A stretch of DNA of 64,000 nucleotides from Aspidapion aeneum. Lineage: Eukaryota > Arthropoda > Insecta > Coleoptera > Brentidae. Location of the stretch: contig OY755038.1 of the NCBI GenBank assembly GCA_963576565.1, positions 200,543,013 through 200,607,012 of the forward strand. Reading direction: 5' to 3'. The notes under the pieces were generated by a model. The model searched no databases, was not told the origin of the DNA, and was given only the letters and a program-made list of their open reading frames with translations. This document shows positions 1 through 9,375 of the stretch, piece by piece; within the stretch, counting starts at the first letter, position 1, and every line of letters begins with the position of its first letter. The position numbers and the translations under genes were made by a program.

Positions 1-574
1 TTTTAGTCGATTTAGATACGGAAAATTAAAAATGCGTTTTATCCATAGGTAATTCCTACAAGATTTCCATGCTGCACATTTTCTTTTTATTGTCTTATGT
101 AAATCTGAATTTATTTTAGTACATGTTTGACTCTGCCGTATTTTTCAAAAACTAATTTAAAAAAATAGTTCAATCAGAAAAGTTTGAAATTAGCTACAAT
201 AAATGTATGCCGAAAATTATTCAAATCGAAAAGACCACCAGCCAAACCTATTTACTTTTGTTAATTTCATATAAATTGACTTACTGGGGAAAATTTCAGG
301 CGTCTAGGGACTTCTTTGACCTCGGATTCAGATGGAGCATTGAAAAATACATACGAATATCGAGGTATGTCTTACGGATCTCGACATTTTTTGTAAGGGT
401 TGTGTAACAATAGTTATTGTTATCAGAAAGTTTAGTTTCAGTTAAATATCCATGCTGTCTGTAAATTCGACTAAAATATTTACATAATTTTTTTTTTGTT
501 GAATACAACTTGTCCCACTTACTCTATTCGTTTTTTTAGCGGCTTCGCTAAGGAAGAGGGGGTTAGTCTTACCG
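1..574. other. AT-rich unassigned DNA
   Basis: I recognise nothing here. The short open frames on both strands have no motif or codon bias that suggests coding. The end (about 535-574) is slightly richer in G. Confidence 0.6.
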
Positions 575-700
575 CAGGGGCGGATCTAGTAACTTTATTT
601 GAGGGGGAAATATCATAATATATTTTGCATGGTGATCAGGAGCTGTATTCTGTGTGTCAAAACAAAAGATTTGGGGGCGAATCTCGTAAATCAGCGCCTG
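575..700 (+). mobile_element. hAT-like miniature element, copy 1
   Basis: It starts CAGGGGCGGATCTAG and ends GCGCCTG. The same left end and body recur, inverted, at 12504-12677 and again at 15841 and 16935. It is 126 bp, non-coding, and its right end is degraded (aatctcgtaaatcagcgcctg region). The flanks TCTTACCG and GTTTCCCG resemble an eroded 8-bp target duplication. The hAT assignment rests on the CAGGGGCGG-type end only. Confidence 0.6.
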
Positions 701-1180
701 TTTCCCGCTAGTGCCTAGGGCTCGTTAGGTCCTGAAATCGGCACTGCTTGGGTACACTCAAAAAAATACAGGCCTCGAATATTTTTAAAAAGATGCTCTA
801 GATTTTCATAAAAAATTCGATAAAATATTTTAAAATGTAGCATTCTTTACTCTAACTAAATTTTTCTCCATGCGCCGAGTTAGATTGACTTTGTTAATTC
901 AGTGGACATGCGTTCGCTTAAAGATCAGAGGGCGTCCAAACTCAAACCTAATATCCGTTTGTGAATACAGATTCACCGAAGGTAGGGGAAATACCCGTTT
1001 CGGGCGGAGTTTGTGCATCAGTGAACTAGCCAAAGCTGATGATCAATACAAGGCCGTGGTTTAGTATTAAGTGTGTAAATGGCGCTAGCACGATAAAGTT
1101 ACAAGCCAGTCCAGCGAGGAAGACTCTGCATTTGGCAACACAGCGTGCGCGTCATCATGTTTTGCAAGGAATTTAAAAAG
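701..1180. other. Unassigned DNA upstream of a candidate exon
   Basis: No gene is recognised. The last ~100 bases (1081-1180) are less AT-rich than the surroundings and could be a 5' untranslated region for the candidate frame at 1181, but I see no clear TATA box. Confidence 0.4.
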
Positions 1181-1318
1181 ATGGCGTCAGTTGCCAATGC
1201 CTTCAAATTTTTATTTTCTACCGTTCGGCGCAAAATAACTTTATATACTTGTTGTAGGTACTTGAAAAGTGTTGCTGTGGGTATAGCCATGCCTGCGGTA
1301 TATACTACTGTTTTTTAA
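1181..1318 (+). CDS. Candidate short coding exon, hypothetical protein
   Basis: An ATG in good context (AAAAAGATGGCG) opens a 45-codon frame that starts MASVANAFKFLFSTVRRK and ends in a hydrophobic stretch (KSVAVGIAMPA). A possible splice donor, GCG|GTATAT, lies at 1298, so the exon may end there rather than at the in-frame stop at 1316. Basic residues followed by a hydrophobic segment would suit a mitochondrial or membrane N-terminus. The layout faintly recalls the N-terminal anchor of inner-membrane peptidase subunit 2, but I saw no downstream exon, so I give no name. It lies in a locally GC-richer patch. Chance openness is a real alternative at this length. Confidence 0.25.
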   Translation: MASVANAFKFLFSTVRRKITLYTCCRYLKSVAVGIAMPAVYTTVF

Positions 1319-2744
1319 CCTTATCTGTACATACAAACTAAAACAAAAAAGTATTTTTTGAAATAATTGTTTTTCGGAAATATGTTTTTATTTTTAATAG
1401 ATTTATAGCCTAACCGTCCAACGAGTGCAACGTATCGTAACCTGTCCAGACATACTCACGTTAAGATATGTTTGCGATCAATTAACCAAGATTAGGTTAT
1501 ACTTTCTTTAAATTAACACCGATTTCGACTTTAAATTATTTTTCCTTTTTTAATCCCATTTAAATATATTTATTGTTTACATCCTATAGTTTCATGCTAT
1601 CACGTTGAACTGGCAACAGCGCTGAGTTTTTCTAGTCGAATTGGCTTAGATAAAGATAAAGATGCTTGTGTTCGACAAAGGAAATTGGAAATCTGTTAGG
1701 TCATGTAGTATGAATGAGTTTGTGATTGTCCCCTGTGTAAACTAACCTTGCAGTATAAATGGATTACAGCAGTTTTTAGCTATGGTAAATCCAGTGTGAG
1801 AGAGAGATAAAGAGAGACAGAGAGAAAGAAAAAGAGAGAAAAAGATAGTGAGTTCAAAATTTTTGGTTTTGGGCCAGAGAGGCGAAAATTCCTAAATGTA
1901 AAATATTTGGTTACTTTACAAACGGCGTAAATACTGCCTTGTTTGGTCAACAGTTTTGTTACCTCTTTTGCCGAAATTCTTTTACACTATATTAAGAAAA
2001 ATAATAAATGAAAGTAAAAAACAAAAGGTATTTGTGGTGATTAACGCCTCTCCTCGAATTTCGAAAACAAAACAAACTCCCAGCTTCTCAAAAATTGCCT
2101 CGATTTATCAACAGCTTGAGACAAATTGGTTAAATTAAATATCTGGGTAGAATTACTTGTTTATTTGGAAATTACTTCGATTTAAGTTTATTTACAAGAT
2201 CTAATTGCATGCTTCATTTTGAAACACAATCATCAGTTTAACTGTGCTTTTATGTTAAAGAAGATATATATAAAATTAAAAACTACAAATTAATATTTTA
2301 GAACCGTCAACTACTCCTTAAAAATAACATTTTAATAAACGAAAATATAAGGTAAATTTTGAAAGTCGGAAAAATGATTTTTTTAACACTTTATCGATCT
2401 AAAGTGATAATGGCCTGTGCCAGGCACAAAATTTCTTTGATTTTTATAATTCAAGCAACGCTGATACCATTAACATTGGCCCTATCTCTCTCGCTCATAT
2501 AGACTGCTGATAAAATGTATCTTCGTTCAAAGGAGTCAACAGAAGCCAACACATACTCATTGGGCACCGTGTTCTACGCTGCTTTGGGTTTTGATGTCCC
2601 ATTCATCGCGTTGCTTCGAGTTGGCGTGTGATCCATAGAATTGCACAAGGTTGCCCAATTTCATACAATTAATAAATTAAAAAGAAATTCATAAAAAAAA
2701 GTAAAAACCTATAAAGATGTTTTAAAAATAAAAAATAAACGTGT
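1319..2744. other. Unassigned AT-rich DNA
   Basis: No gene is recognised. A less AT-rich patch at about 2470-2640 has a broken minus-strand frame that I cannot identify and that looks like an old repeat. A purine tract is listed separately. Confidence 0.5.
1798..1850 (+). repeat. GA-rich purine tract
   Basis: About 53 bases of almost pure A and G (gagagagataaagagagac and similar), a low-complexity polypurine tract. Confidence 0.8.
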
Positions 2745-3421
2745 TTTTGCAGAAAAATAGAGTAGTGCCCTGGCACCGTGGTACTACTTCACGAGCTGCC
2801 ACTCGTCTCCAGTTTACAATAAATTTGTTTCATCGATCGTCTTCCTGTATGATAACATGGGCGGAAAATATCCATTGTAATTTTGCTACTTCTCCTCTGA
2901 CATCCCTTACGTTTGTTTTATTTCTTATCCATTTATTCCTTTTTCTATCTATTATCTTTATGCATGTAACATTTGTCTTTTCATTGATCTTTGGTCTTTT
3001 GTTACTTTATCCATGTTTAATTTTTTTAGTGTCCAGGTCTGGGATTCATAGGTAAGTACAGGAAGGATACATTGGTTATACACTTTCGTTTTGAGGTACT
3101 AAGGATATTGTCTATTTTTTAATATGTAGCTTAATTTACTCAATGCTTTTTTTGGTTTATTCTGATCGTAATATCTTCATCTGTGCTTGTTCTGATTTTA
3201 GTATAAGTGTAGGTCATACTCAAGCCTATATTTTTAGCTGCTGTATCCAGTTCTTTTAGGATTTTTATCAGTTCTTCTTTCTTATCTGTTATTCAGGCGA
3301 TATCATCAGCATATCTTGGGTGGTTCAAGTATTGTCCGCTTACTTTGATGCCTATTACTTTCTAACCTAAGTTTTTAAAAATATCTTCTAGGGCCTGATT
3401 AAAAAGTTTAGGCGATATTGT
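2745..3421 (-). pseudogene. RTE-like LINE reverse transcriptase relic (3' part)
   Basis: Read on the minus strand, the stretch next to 3421 gives DTISPKLFNQALEDIFKNLG and then RYADDIA, the catalytic reverse-transcriptase box. Further on come VYNQCILPVLTYESQTWTL and a degraded C-terminal part. These match the order of domains in RTE-type non-LTR retrotransposons. Several in-frame stops and frameshifts show that it is dead. Its 5' continuation is not next to it: a hAT element is inserted exactly at 3422, and the matching codons (ending GSILRQ) are on the far side, at 8479 onward. The plus-strand frame at 2741-3055 is only antisense to this relic. A second piece of the same family lies at 32430-32660. 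Confidence 0.8.
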
Positions 3422-3846
3422 GTCACACTCAGTGGTGGCTCCTACAGGGATGGCAACGGGGCAGTGCCCTCCCAAAACTAGACAACCACCAGTATTTTTA
3501 ATTGATTTATTTAAAAAAAGTTAAATCTTTCCTTACGACAAGTTCTCTAGGAAAATATTAGTTCTCTCCAGTGCAAATTATGGTTGAATTTTGGTTCTTA
3601 TTTGGCTAGAACTCGACAGTCACATCAATTTGTCTATATTTTCTGATGGAAATAGTTTTAAATAATGATAAAATGAGAAATTCTTTATGTTCTTGTTACG
3701 AGGCCAAAAATGTTCCAGCTCCTTGTACTTGAAAACTAAATTGTAGTTTTCTTTTTTGTACAGTTCAATTTTTTCCATATGTTCATCGAATTTCTGTTAA
3801 AGGAGAGTTCCTTTTTTCTGAAATAAATATTAAAGGAACAACTTGC

Positions 3847-4070
3847 TGTTAAATATTATTATTCCAAAGTATTGATTTAAAATATTATGTTAGGAACACT
3901 GTTATAATTTTTATTAGGACACTTGTTATATTTAAATAGTAGATATGACAAAGTCAGTTTTTGATAGTGAACGTTTTTGTCTCTAATAGTTATAAAAATT
4001 TTTGAGTCATTTAAATAAAAATTCGTAAACGAATTAGTGTGTTAGCTTGCTTTTGACCCAACATTTATCA
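3847..4070 (+). repeat. copia 5' LTR
   Basis: 224 bp, starting TGTTAAATATT and ending ACATTTATCA, repeated at 7528-7751 with one substitution seen (GGAACACTG against GGAAAACTG). It should hold the element promoter; I did not find a convincing single TATA box. Confidence 0.95.
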
Positions 4071-4084
4071 GGTTATGGGCCCAG
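4071..4084 (+). promoter_or_regulatory. Primer-binding site, initiator tRNA-Met half
   Basis: GGTTATGGGCCCAG begins immediately after the 5' LTR. It is complementary to the anticodon-arm region of initiator tRNA-Met, the cleaved half-tRNA primer known for Drosophila copia. This supports the copia assignment independently of the proteins. Confidence 0.9.
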
Positions 4085-4200
4085 AGCACCTATAGGCAGT
4101 TAGTAGGGCGTAACAGAGTGCTGTAATCAGTGCAAAAAGTGGCCAAAAAGCAGGCATAAAATCTTATAAAAATTTAAAAAAAAACAGAAAAACTGTAATC

Positions 4201-5319
4201 ATGTCCGTCTTGAACAGTGTTTCTGTCCCCATCCTAGAAGCAACTAATTACAATAACTGGGAGTTCAGGATGAAATTAATACTGAAAAGAGAGGGGTGCA
4301 GTGAAGCTCTAGAAGAATCACCATCAGATAGTGCAACTACTGAAGAAAATAATAAATTCTTTAAAGCAGATGTCAGGGCGCAATCATTTATTGTTCAGGG
4401 AATTTCAGACAAATATTTAGATTTGATTAAAGATTGTCTAAGTGCAAAACAGCAGTTAGAAAATTTAAGAAAAGTTTTTGTAAGAGCTAGTGCATTCATA
4501 AAACTGTCGTTGTGGAGAAAACTTCTAAGTTTAAATCATGCAGAAGATGGAAAGTTAGAAGATCATTTTTTGAAATTCGAAACTATTATAAGAGAGCTTA
4601 AAGACCAAGGATCAAATATAGTTGATGGAGATAAGGTATGCCTTTTACTACTATCGTTGCCATCAAAGTATGACACTGTAGTCACAGCAATAGAAACCAT
4701 CACAGATGTTAAGATAGATTTTGTGAAAGCAAGACTTTTGGATGAAGAGTTAAAGAATAAAGATAAAGAAGAGAATGGAGATGAAGTAATGTTTAAAGCA
4801 AGCACAAAAGGATGTTTTACATGTGGCAGTACACTGCACATTCAGTTCTACTGTCCTAAAAGAAATGGAGAAGAAAGTAGTGGTAGAAATCACACGAGAG
4901 GTAAGCCTAGAGGAAACTATAGAGGTCATCGCGGAAATGCAAGAGGAAATTATCGCAGAAAACAAGTCGCCATATCAAAAACTGATTACACAAGGCAAGA
5001 TGCACAAGTGGCAGAAGAAAACATAATACTGTATGCAGCAAATGTGTGTAAAGAGGATCAAAATATATTAAGTTTTGTCATGGATTCTGGAGCAAGTAAT
5101 CACTTTGTGGAAGAAAAATTAGAAAAATATATGTATGATATTAAAAAAATAGATAATTCTGTAGAGATACATATTGCAAATGGTCAAATATTAAGATCAA
5201 ACAAGATAGGTAAACTAAAAACAAAATGTCAAAATAAAATTTTAATAATAGAAGCACTTATTGTACCTGAATTAAAACATAACCTCATATCTGCTTCAAA
5301 AATGACATCAAGAGGGTAG
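4201..5319 (+). CDS. copia Gag and protease region
   Basis: 372 codons, starting 117 bp after the primer-binding site. Residues 1-200 form the copia-type Gag (early YNNWEFRMKLIL motif). A CCHC zinc knuckle for RNA packaging has C205, C208, H213 and C218 with the exact CX2CX4HX4C spacing, followed by an Arg/Gly-rich segment. The aspartic protease motif DSGA is at D295, and the usual HNLISASKM segment lies near the end. In copia the Gag and Pol domains share one frame; here the frame stops at 5317-5319, while the homologous sequence continues in the -1 frame (from about 5313). I read this as a one-base loss near 5316, not as programmed frameshifting, which copia does not use. Gag and protease themselves look intact. 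Confidence 0.9.
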   Translation: MSVLNSVSVPILEATNYNNWEFRMKLILKREGCSEALEESPSDSATTEENNKFFKADVRAQSFIVQGISDKYLDLIKDCLSAKQQLENLRKVFVRASAFIKLSLWRKLLSLNHAEDGKLEDHFLKFETIIRELKDQGSNIVDGDKVCLLLLSLPSKYDTVVTAIETITDVKIDFVKARLLDEELKNKDKEENGDEVMFKASTKGCFTCGSTLHIQFYCPKRNGEESSGRNHTRGKPRGNYRGHRGNARGNYRRKQVAISKTDYTRQDAQVAEENIILYAANVCKEDQNILSFVMDSGASNHFVEEKLEKYMYDIKKIDNSVEIHIANGQILRSNKIGKLKTKCQNKILIIEALIVPELKHNLISASKMTSRG

Positions 5320-6908
5320 AAAAAGATAAAACATGTATTTCTGGCAAGAATTTTCAATTAATTTGTAAAAAGAAGAATGGATTGTATGTATTACAAGTTG
5401 ATGAAATTGTGAAACAAAATGCCGAATGCAACGTTATGACAGAAGAGCAAAAATGGCACAGAAGACTGGGTCATGCAGGAAAAGATGCTATGGTACAACT
5501 TGGACTAAAACCGATGAAAGAAATATGTCCACCATGCATGGAAGGTAAAGCTACTAGATTACCTTTTAAACGAAATGAACAGTATACTAAGCAACTAGGA
5601 GAGCTTGTACATAGTGACGCATGTGGCCCTATATACCCAAGTACAATAGACGGTGGTAAATATTTTCAAGTAATCTTGGAAGATTATTCACATTTTTTGG
5701 TGACGAAAGTTTTAAAAAGCAAAAATGAAGCTGAAAATAATCTTAAACAGTACATTCAAGAATTTGAAAGGCAGCAAAATGTGAAAATAAAAAGATTAAG
5801 ATTGGATAATGGTGGAGAAGTAACATCAAACAATTTCAAGAATTTTTGTAAGCAAAAAGGTCTAAAATTAGAATATACAGTACCATACAGCCCACAGTCA
5901 AATGGAAAATCTGAAAGAATGAATAGGACTCTTTTGAACATGATAAGAACAAAGATAATTGAATCAGGTGTACCAAAAACTTTGTGGGGAGAAGCATTAA
6001 GATGTTCTACCTATGAACTAAATAGAACACCAACCTCAGTACTACCCAGAGGTCAAACTCCATCACAAATATACAATGGCAGAACAGACATCAGTAAACT
6101 GAGAGTTTTTGGATGTAGATCTTGGTACACAGCTATGCCGAAAAGAAGAAAACTAGAACCAAAGGCCAGAAAAGCAATTATGGTTGGTTACTGCGGTGGT
6201 GGATACCGATTGTGGATACCAGAGGAAAATAAAGTCATAAAATCCAGAGATGTACGTTTTGATGAAAACACAATGGAATTAAAACTGAATACAGAAAATG
6301 ACAACACCAAAAACACAGAAAATGTCATAAAAGTAACAAGTCAAATTGAAAGTATTCAAGAAAATAAAGCAAACAATCCAAATGAAAAAGAAAACCCAAA
6401 TAAGGCAGAAAATGATGAATCTCAAAATAATGAAGAAGAATTAGATGAACAAAGTGAATATGAGGATGCAGATATGTCAGAACCACAAACATCCAGAGCT
6501 GGTAGAAATATAGTTAAACCAAAATACTTGGATGAATATGATTGCTGTATAGCTTATTGCCTATTAACAACAAATGAAGGTGAACCTAAAACTTTTAAAG
6601 AAGCTATAAAATACAGTGAATGGCAAGAAGCTATTAACAATGAGTTAGAATCTCATAAGAATTTGGAAACATGGACACCAGCCGAGCTACCTGATGATAA
6701 AATAGCTATTGACACTCGTTGGCTATTTAAGATCAAAGATAATGGTAAACAAAAGGCGCGATTGGTAGCCAAAGGGTTTCAAGTACCCAACGAAGGTGAA
6801 GAATTTAGTTATGCACCTGTGTGTCGACTTCCAACAATTAGAATTTTGATATCAGTTTCTGTTCAGAAGAACTGGACACTACGTCAAATGTTCCAACAGC
6901 ATTTCTAA
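5313..6908 (+). pseudogene. copia integrase and start of reverse transcriptase
   Basis: This continues Gag-protease in the -1 frame; the first ATG is at 5382, but that is probably not a true start. Counting from 5382: the HHCC zinc-binding segment is H26, H31, C49, C52; the integrase catalytic triad is D79 (HSDACGP), D142 (RLDNGGE) and E178 (NGKSER), a DD35E spacing. An acidic linker follows, then the N-terminal reverse transcriptase (DTRWLFKIKDNGKQKARLVA). The frame stops at 6906-6908 because a few bases are missing in the motif that carries the first catalytic aspartate of the polymerase, so that residue is lost. Integrase looks intact, but the polymerase does not. Confidence 0.9.
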
Positions 6909-6916
6909 ATGGTTCA

Positions 6917-7438
6917 TTGGACAATGAGGTATATATCAAGAAGCCAGAAGGACTGCAAGATAGCTCAAAGTATTACAAGTTAAATAGAGCTTTATATGGC
7001 CTAAGAAATGCACCAAAATGCTGGAACAACAAATTCAATCAAGTGATGCTGAAACTAAACTTTAAAAGGTCAGAGTATGACTATTGTTTGTACACAAATG
7101 AAGATGTTTACTTAGTACTTTTTGTAGACGATGCTTTGATTACCGGACCAGATTGGAAAGTTGATAAGTTGGTGCAAAAAATTTATATGAAGAATTCAAA
7201 GTCAAAAACAGTTATTTTAAAATTGGACAATCTTAGTGCAATTTCATTAGTTAAAAATTTTGTGAATTCTAAAAGAAGCAAACACATTGAAATCAAATAT
7301 CATTTTATAAAGGAATTGTGCAACAATAAGATTATTTCTTTGCAATATGTTTGTACCAATGAAAATTGTGCTGATATTTTTACAAAACCGCTTGGTAAAG
7401 AGAAATTTCAATACTTTAGAAGAAGTTTGATTAATTAG
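6917..7438 (+). pseudogene. copia reverse transcriptase core and RNase H tail, internally deleted
   Basis: This is the shifted continuation of the preceding reading frame; the TTG at 6917 is only the nearest start-like codon. It has ALYGLRNAPKCW and the catalytic LVLFVDD box (D71, D72), then jumps at about 7190 from the polymerase straight to the end of RNase H (DNLSAISLVKN, KHIEIKYHF, CADIFTKPLG). In full copia elements these parts are separated by the thumb/connection and most of RNase H, about 200-250 residues, which are missing here. The deletion makes the copy dependent on another element for reverse transcription. Confidence 0.85.
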
Positions 7439-7513
7439 CAATTTAAATGTTATTTTGCATTTTTAATATTGAAGGTCAGTTTATTTTTTTTGTGTGTGTT
7501 TTATAATACATTT

Positions 7514-7527
7514 AAATTGAAGGGCCG
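7514..7527 (+). promoter_or_regulatory. Polypurine tract of copia
   Basis: AAATTGAAGGGCCG directly precedes the 3' LTR. The purine-rich GAAGGG core is the expected plus-strand primer, though the last bases are not pure purine. Confidence 0.6.
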
Positions 7528-7751
7528 TGTTAAATATTATTATTCCAAAGTATTGATTTAAAATATTATGTTAGGAAAACTGTTATAATTTTTATTAGGA
7601 CACTTGTTATATTTAAATAGTAGATATGACAAAGTCAGTTTTTGATAGTGAACGTTTTTGTCTCTAATAGTTATAAAAATTTTTGAGTCATTTAAATAAA
7701 AATTCGTAAACGAATTAGTGTGTTAGCTTGCTTTTGACCCAACATTTATCA
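7528..7751 (+). repeat. copia 3' LTR
   Basis: 224 bp, same ends as the 5' LTR and almost identical to it. It is followed by the CTTGC target duplication. Confidence 0.95.
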
Positions 7752-7879
7752 CTTGCTACTTTAGTGACACGTAAACTCTTCTTGTGCAAAGTGGTTCTAG
7801 TTCTTCCATAAATATAATAAAAAATCTTTAGGGCCACATAGACCGGACCTAAAAATCCTAAAAATTAACCAAAATTTTA

Positions 7880-8074
7880 GTGCAAGTAATAACAAATTAT
7901 ACGATGCTGAAAACTGCTTGTGCGGTTGTAAAAAACGCTGCTTTTTTTTGCTTTAATTGTCTTATTATGAACAATCCACGAAGTGATCCTGCGTGGGTGG
8001 CAAAGGGAATGTGTGATATCAAGCCCTTTAGTGAAAAGTTAAAGACACAAAGTAAGTGCTACTTATTTAAATAA
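7880..8074 (+). pseudogene. hAT transposase N-terminal zinc-finger fragment
   Basis: The frame contains AFFCFNCLIM followed by AWVAKGMCDIKPFSEKL. The CxxC pair after aromatic residues, then W, G, D and SEKL, is the pattern of the TTF-type DNA-binding zinc finger at the start of many hAT transposases. Nothing of the catalytic RNase-H-like core or the C-terminal dimerisation region is present, and the frame closes within 65 codons. It sits in the right part of the interrupted hAT element, on the same strand as its left-to-right order, so it is the only remaining coding piece of that transposon. Confidence 0.65.
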
Positions 8075-8478
8075 CCAGATAAAATTTTCTATGCTAGGCA
8101 AGAGTGATATTAGGTGCCAATTGAATAGTGCCTCTAGGCAAAACATTACCGAAGATAATGAAAATGTGGCAAAAAATAGTCATATACTTAGTATGTTAAT
8201 AGACTGTTTAAAATTCTGTGGGATTTTTGAGGTTGCTCTACAGGGCCATGATTAGTCTGAAACTGGTGCTAATCCGAGCACTTTGCACATGTAAAAGAAG
8301 GCCGAATAGACTTTATCTATAAACAAATAAACTAAAAATTATACCAAGTAGCTGTTTGTTTGTAAAATGTTAAATAAAAATGTTTCGGTAATTTTTTTTA
8401 TCTCCTTTTCCATGCAATATACATTTCTGCCCTCCCCCCCTCAATTTATAATGTCACCAGCCGCCACTTAGTCACACT

Positions 8479-8515
8479 GTCTGAGGATAGAGCCCCAGAA
8501 TTTTCCGAAAACCCA
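8479..8515 (-). pseudogene. 5' continuation of the split RTE-like LINE
   Basis: On the minus strand these bases give KFWGSILRQ and, with one copy of the hAT target duplication, join in frame to the DTISPKLF motif at 3421. This is the RQGD-type box that precedes the catalytic box in RTE reverse transcriptases. It proves that 2745-3421 and this stretch were once contiguous. Confidence 0.7.
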
Positions 8516-8998
8516 CAAAAGTGTTGATAATGGGACACTCTGTACATTTTTGTTGGCCTTGTCGAGCAAGCGTATTTACGGCGAGGTCGCAAAGTCAGTT
8601 TTCCGTAAATCTAATACATCGCCCGCACGCCTTGGTGCACACTAACAAATTAGCGGCTGAGTTGGGGAATAGTTAAAACTAATGGCTTTAATGGCGGAAA
8701 CAAGACAGAATCTACGTGTTGTACTTACTAACTAGAGACTGATGCGAGCTCTAGTTTCTGAACTTAGGTAAGTTTTAACTGCAGAGTTATGCTTGCTTGC
8801 AGTAAAGTCTTGACGCTTTTTGGTCGATCAAAAAATATCACGCCAACTTTGCAAAAAGGCAATGTACCATGTACCATTTTCATCGATAGTCATGATAAAA
8901 GTCAGTATATGTTGACATAGTTGGATATAATATTCAAATATATCAATATACAGGGACCCTAGTTACGATATTTTTCTTGCTAGAACATTAATGACATC

Positions 8999-9048
<50 letters not shown>

Positions 9049-9115
9049 CTTATAAAACACTTTATATATTAAACTCAAAATGAATAGATCTTTTCTCTGA
9101 ATTCAAAAATATATG
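8516..9115. other. Unassigned DNA with AT microsatellite
   Basis: No gene is recognised. It contains the (AT)n tract at 9000-9045. Confidence 0.5.
9000..9045. repeat. (AT)n microsatellite
   Basis: About 23 AT units without interruption. Confidence 0.98.
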
Positions 9116-9375
9116 GTAAAAAAAATTGTGCGTGCTTAAGACCACACGGAAGAAGTGTAAACTTCAACAAGGTGAAATTAATAATACTGGCCCATAACAT
9201 ATTCTGCAAAGCGGACCGAACCGAACTCTTCTGTGTACTGGCCTTCATCTGCATCATCATATCGCTCGCTGAATGTTTCTCACAGTTAGTCGACTCGAGC
9301 CGATTTCACCCAAATGAGCGTTACATAGCCGAGCCTGACGGCTCATTTCAATTCACTACCCTCAAAAACTGCTAA
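9116..9375 (+). repeat. Dispersed repeat R1, copy 1
   Basis: This is homologous, in reverse orientation, to 23029-23225. Shared landmarks are GCGAGCGATATGATGATG (on the opposite strand), AGTCGACTCGAG and GAGCCTGACGGCTC. Relative to the second copy it carries an extra ~52 bp at about 9193-9244, flanked by TACTGGCC on both sides and containing two CCGAA units. The family is unknown; the open frames within it look accidental. Confidence 0.75.

Larger units (their letters stand above)
3847..7751 (+). mobile_element. Ty1/copia LTR retrotransposon, defective
   Basis: A 3905-bp element with two 224-bp LTRs that differ at one base by eye (LTR ends TGTTAAAT and TTTATCA), flanked by 5-bp duplications CTTGC (3842-3846 and 7752-7756). 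It carries a tRNA-Met primer-binding site, gag-protease, integrase and reverse transcriptase/RNase H regions in copia order (integrase before reverse transcriptase). The near-identical LTRs mean a recent insertion. It cannot be autonomous: one frameshift follows the protease, a second removes the first catalytic aspartate of the reverse transcriptase, and a large deletion removes most of the region between the VDD box and the end of RNase H. Confidence 0.95.
3430..8470 (+). mobile_element. hAT element interrupted by copia
   Basis: Perfect 8-bp target duplications GTCACACT lie at 3422-3429 and 8471-8478. The ends are inverted (CAGTGGTGGCT at the left; AGCCGCCACTTA at the right). This combination of duplication length and ends is typical of hAT transposons. 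Without the copia insertion the element is about 1.13 kb, too short for a full transposase (usually ~600 residues). Only an N-terminal zinc-finger relic remains (7880-8074), so it is a deletion derivative moved by a transposase supplied elsewhere. It landed in a LINE, and was later hit by copia. Confidence 0.85.

Noticed and set aside
2741..3055. 104-codon plus frame
   Set aside because: Antisense to a clear LINE reverse transcriptase relic.
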